From Fragilaria radians (Eukaryota; Bacillariophyta; Fragilariophyceae; Fragilariales; Fragilariaceae): a stretch of DNA of 10,899 nucleotides. The translations under genes and the position numbers were made by a program. Under the pieces are notes generated by a model. The model was given only the letters and a program-made list of their open reading frames with translations. It was not told where the DNA came from and ran no database searches. Shown one piece after another: positions 8,513 through 10,899 of the stretch; the first letter of the stretch is position 1; each line of letters starts with the position of its first letter. The stretch is from assembly GCA_900642245.1 (NCBI GenBank), contig CAAAJI010000600.1, forward strand, positions 29,366 through 40,264, given 5' to 3'.

Positions 8513-9924
8513 TTATTCCTTTTCCAAGATTGTATTGATAGCCTCAGGTAACTGACCATAAAAAGCAATCTTTTGATCTACCATAGGCAACGCTGCCTCA
8601 TTCATAACTCTTCGTTTCTCTAATTCCTCCCACGAAGATGTGGACCAAATAGGCTGTGGGCTAGACCCATCGAAACGATGACGTGCAGTCTGCTCGTACT
8701 TATCAGCAAGTTCTACCAATATGGTTTTTGCACCACAGAGAGCCGCACCACCCACATCATACGCCAAATCGTCTCCGACATGAATCCAAAGACGATCTTC
8801 TGACGTCATCGTAGAAGAATCCGATGAGGACGCTTTCCCATGTGGACCTTCAGCCTCAATTGCATCCTTTGCGGATCGAAGTTGTTCATATTTTTCGAAT
8901 GCAGCATTATATATCCAACTCAATTCAGCATTACCTTCGACTGAACTAAGTTCGGTAAAGAATTTACTACGTCCACCTTGATCATCTTCCCAAGACATAC
9001 AGAAATCAAAAAATGGTGCCAAAGTAAAGGTCATGAACATAGGATTGGCTCGTCCGTCCGTTACAGCACCAATGATTACATCGGGATGCTCCTCTTTAAT
9101 CTGTGATAAGACATCGAGCACCTCTGGATACAAATGTCGTTCGGCTGCATGATGACGTTCCATCTCCCAAGCCGTCAATACAGCTTTTACAATCGAAGGA
9201 CTGACGGCTGTACGAGCCCATCTGATGATTGTAGAAGTTGAGCAAGAGATTTGCATTTAGTAAAAGACCTTTCTTGTAACTTTAAATTCATTTCAGTCAA
9301 TCCAACTTACTTTTTGGCGTTGGCGACAACGATACTGGCTAAATCACTAACCGGTGTCGCCCAATCATCAGCAGTTTCTTGTAACTTTTTGGCTAACATG
9401 ATATTTTCCATTTCTCTTCGAATGGACAGTTCACGAATTTCTGTATGAGTCAAGACAACGGCATGCGATGGATTTTCGGCTGCCAATTCTTCTCGAATTA
9501 ATTTTCCTGTTTCGACGATATCCATCGGTGTTAATCCTTCATATCCAAATCGTGCCATGGCACGTGCAAATGCAGCATTGGCTTCATCAATAACAGGACT
9601 AATGGGATACAAGGTATCATCTAAATCAAAAGTTAACAATCCCAATGTTTTTCGTTTGGGTAACTTCAATGACGATGTTGCCATTGTAGGAGTTGACATC
9701 TCTGCAGGAGGAGTTGTTGCTGATAACGTAATTCTTCGTCGGCGTCGATTACTAGAATCATCATCTTCATTGAATCTTGTCCAAATCTTCACGACTGCTC
9801 CCATGGATACAATGTCTTGATTTGAACGTACGGAAGGTAGCGATGGAAGGATAAATCCGAATACACGTTGCGATAGCAAACTTGTAACCAGGATTAATTC
9901 AACAACTGTATTCAACATCCTCAT
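8513..9924 (-). CDS. HAD-superfamily hydrolase, predicted plastid-targeted, two exons
   Basis: Phosphatase-like hydrolase of the haloacid dehalogenase fold. Exon 1 is 9924-9311 and exon 2 is 9221-8513; the joined product is 440 residues. Motif I is DLDDT with nucleophile Asp100 and acid/base Asp102. Motif II is TDG at 259-261. Lys291 is the likely motif III base, and motif IV is GDDLAYD with Asp355, Asp356 and Asp360 binding Mg2+. About 155 residues between motifs I and II form a helical C1-type cap, so this is a subfamily I enzyme. A Ser-rich insert lies at about 330-345. The N-terminus has a hydrophobic signal (about 5-20) ending VFG/F with Phe24 at +1, then a Ser/Arg-rich stretch, which is the diatom signal-plus-transit layout for plastid import. 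The mature domain starts near residue 88. HAD sequence alone does not fix the substrate; I give no gene name. A decayed copy of its 3' end lies at 3137-3229. Confidence 0.88.
9222..9310 (-). other. Intron of the HAD gene
   Basis: On the minus strand the donor GTAAGT starts at 9310, two bases into a Lys codon (phase 2), and the acceptor CAG ends at 9222 after a pyrimidine-rich stretch. Joining restores a Lys codon and leads into WARTAVSPSIV, so the cap domain is continuous. Unspliced, exon 1 stops at once (TAA at 9309-9307). A CTAAA branch-like sequence sits near 9260. Confidence 0.8.
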
Positions 9925-10002
9925 CTTCAGGATAGAAATCTATTGTACTCTACGATTGACTTTGACAGACGTGAGGATTCGAATAGAGAAAGCAAAAAAA
10001 AG

Positions 10003-10014
10003 TTGACACGTCAA
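10003..10014. promoter_or_regulatory. Candidate bZIP-type palindrome upstream of the HAD gene
   Basis: TTGAC-AC-GTCAA is an inverted repeat about 80 bases upstream of the HAD start codon. Read on the gene strand it contains TGACGT, the core of the CO2/cAMP-responsive elements described for Phaeodactylum carbonic anhydrase promoters. A second ACGT core (CACGTCTGTC on the gene strand) lies near 9965-9974. Location and symmetry are suggestive for a plastid-protein gene, but the motif is short. Confidence 0.3.
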
Positions 10015-10214
10015 GACAATAGGGAACAGAATTAACGAATTGCACGAAAGTTCTGTGTCGTCTTGGTAGAAAAAATATTTTAACTGCCAAACATACAGTA
10101 CGAGTACTCCACTATCATTTTGCAATTCATATTCCATACATTAGTGCAGGCTACCTACTACGGTACGAATTCTCAACTTGTTCCCTTGTATACGTCAAAG
10201 CAGCAACAAGTCCT

Positions 10215-10225
10215 CCCCCCCCCCC
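10215..10225 (+). repeat. Poly-C run of 11
   Basis: Eleven consecutive C bases directly upstream of the gag relic. This is the longest homopolymer of C/G in the window and is a place where assembly or length errors are likely. Confidence 0.9.
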
Positions 10226-10236
10226 ACGATCTGGCA

Positions 10237-10470
10237 ATGGCAAGCGTCACAATGGCCTTGACAAAAGAAGGGATTATGCATTTGGTTAGTAAGGCTAAAA
10301 CCAAAGAATGGCCTGAAGGATTGGCTTACCTTGTGGCCCAGGAGATGAATAGGAAATTCAAGCCAAGTGATTGTATCTCAAAGTTGAAATGAAGCAGAAC
10401 CTTAATCAGGTTAGCATGAGAAAAGGAAGTGATCTATTGGATTGCATCACCAATATTCTTTACTTTTAAG
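10237..10470 (+). mobile_element. Frameshifted Copia gag fragment (middle part)
   Basis: The frame from ATG 10237 to TGA 10392 encodes TKEWPEGLAYLVAQEMNRKF followed by KPSDCISKL. It matches the Gag segment of diatom Copia elements that reads roughly TK..PDG.A......L..KY.P.D..SK.EL. Then one base is missing, and the next frame continues the same domain as MKQNLNQVSMRKGSDLLD (from about 10390), like the LRQKLNQV.MKKG.DP segment, ending at TAA 10468-10470. The frameshift and the loss of both ends make it a relic. It appears to be a different Gag type from the one that begins at 10703. Confidence 0.65.
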
Positions 10471-10702
10471 GTTACTTTAGTTTATGGGAGATTAAGCGAG
10501 GTTATTTGTTACATGTGAGAACAGTGAAGAGAAGACATCCTAGTTAGTGATAGAACTAATTAATTATTTTAAAGGATTACAATTAAAGTGTGAAGAGGCT
10601 CTCTAACACGTTTAAACGCGAGGTACACATAAGGAGTCCTTTTCTTTTGTGCTTATTGTCGTTTGTTGAAAAAATTTTCTTTTGTTTAACACTTGCATCA
10701 AG

Positions 10703-10899
10703 ATGTCTGATTTAAGCGCTATTAGAGTTCTAAATTTCTCGGGAAGAAAAGAAGAATGGCCGACCTGGAGTGAGAAATTCCTAGCCAAGGCTAAGCGTTC
10801 TGGAATTAAGGATGTCTTGTTGGGCAAGTTACAGATCCCAAAGACTTCAGAAGAGTTGGAGGAGAAATCAGAAGAAGGAAGAAGAATGATGAAAAATGA
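10703..10899 (+). CDS. gag: Copia (CoDi-like) gag, N-terminal part, runs off the right edge
   Basis: ATG at 10703 opens 65 codons without a stop, reaching the window edge in mid-codon. The product begins MSDLSAIRVLNFSGRKEEW, then TWSEKFLAKAKRSGIKDVLL and a Glu/Lys-rich stretch. This is the standard opening of Copia-type Gag (a strand with F.G....W..W...F.A.A...G, cf. UBN2/gag-polypeptide families), the capsid protein that packages element RNA. No stop, frameshift or missing segment is visible, in contrast with every other retroelement piece in the window, so the element may be recent and continue with protease, integrase and RT outside. A 5' LTR is expected upstream; a weak candidate is 10507-10691 (TGTTA...TAACA). 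The relic at 10237-10470 lies directly before it. Confidence 0.75.
   Translation, partial: MSDLSAIRVLNFSGRKEEWPTWSEKFLAKAKRSGIKDVLLGKLQIPKTSEELEEKSEEGRRMMKN

Larger units (their letters stand above)
9925..10236. other. HAD 5' flank and spacer to the gag relic
   Basis: About 310 bases carrying the probable HAD promoter and 5' UTR on the minus strand (see the palindrome). The rest is spacer. An open plus-strand frame runs through 10120-10236 into the gag relic, but its first 39 codons show no Gag pattern and cross the poly-C run. Confidence 0.45.

Noticed and set aside
9557..9820. Plus-strand open frame of 87 codons
   Set aside because: It is antisense to HAD exon 1, with no domain and no support of its own.

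Overview
The window looks like nuclear DNA of a diatom (or a close stramenopile relative). Four things point that way. A HAD-type hydrolase has a bipartite plastid-targeting N-terminus with Phe right after the predicted signal-peptide cleavage site (the diatom ASAFAP-type rule). A leucine-rich-repeat tail has the GTIPSSLGSL pattern. A trypsin-like protease ends in a six-cysteine ShK-like module. Many broken Ty1/Copia fragments resemble the CoDi elements of diatoms. Base composition is AT-rich, the two introns are short (about 101 and 89 nt) with GT-AG ends, and there are no bacterial operon features. All family assignments come from recognition of motifs; no database search was run.

Layout: 1-180 is the 3' end of an unrecognised plus-strand gene that begins before the window. 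181-1582 is intergenic. 1583-2862 is a complete two-exon gene for a membrane-anchored or secreted trypsin-like serine protease with a full catalytic triad and trypsin-type specificity Asp. 3137-3229 is a decayed copy of the last exon of the HAD gene found 5.3 kb further on. About 3640-4200 (minus) is a rotted Copia integrase. 5495-5809 is the 3' end of an LRR gene whose front is missing. 6710-7435 (plus) and 7617-7912 (minus) are two decayed Copia gag pieces arranged tail to tail. 8513-9924 (minus) is the complete two-exon HAD hydrolase. 10237-10470 is another broken gag piece, and at 10703 an apparently intact Copia gag begins and runs off the right edge.

The two complete genes are not obviously linked in function: one product enters the secretory path, the other is probably plastidic. 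The roughly 5.6 kb between them is mostly a retroelement graveyard, with remnants of several different Copia lineages in both orientations plus two host-gene fragments (HAD tail, LRR tail). That suggests a rapidly turning-over interval rather than a functional cluster. I found no convincing new defence, biosynthetic or regulatory system. The most notable items are the duplicated and decayed HAD 3' end, the protease-ShK fusion, and the possibly young Copia element at the right edge.
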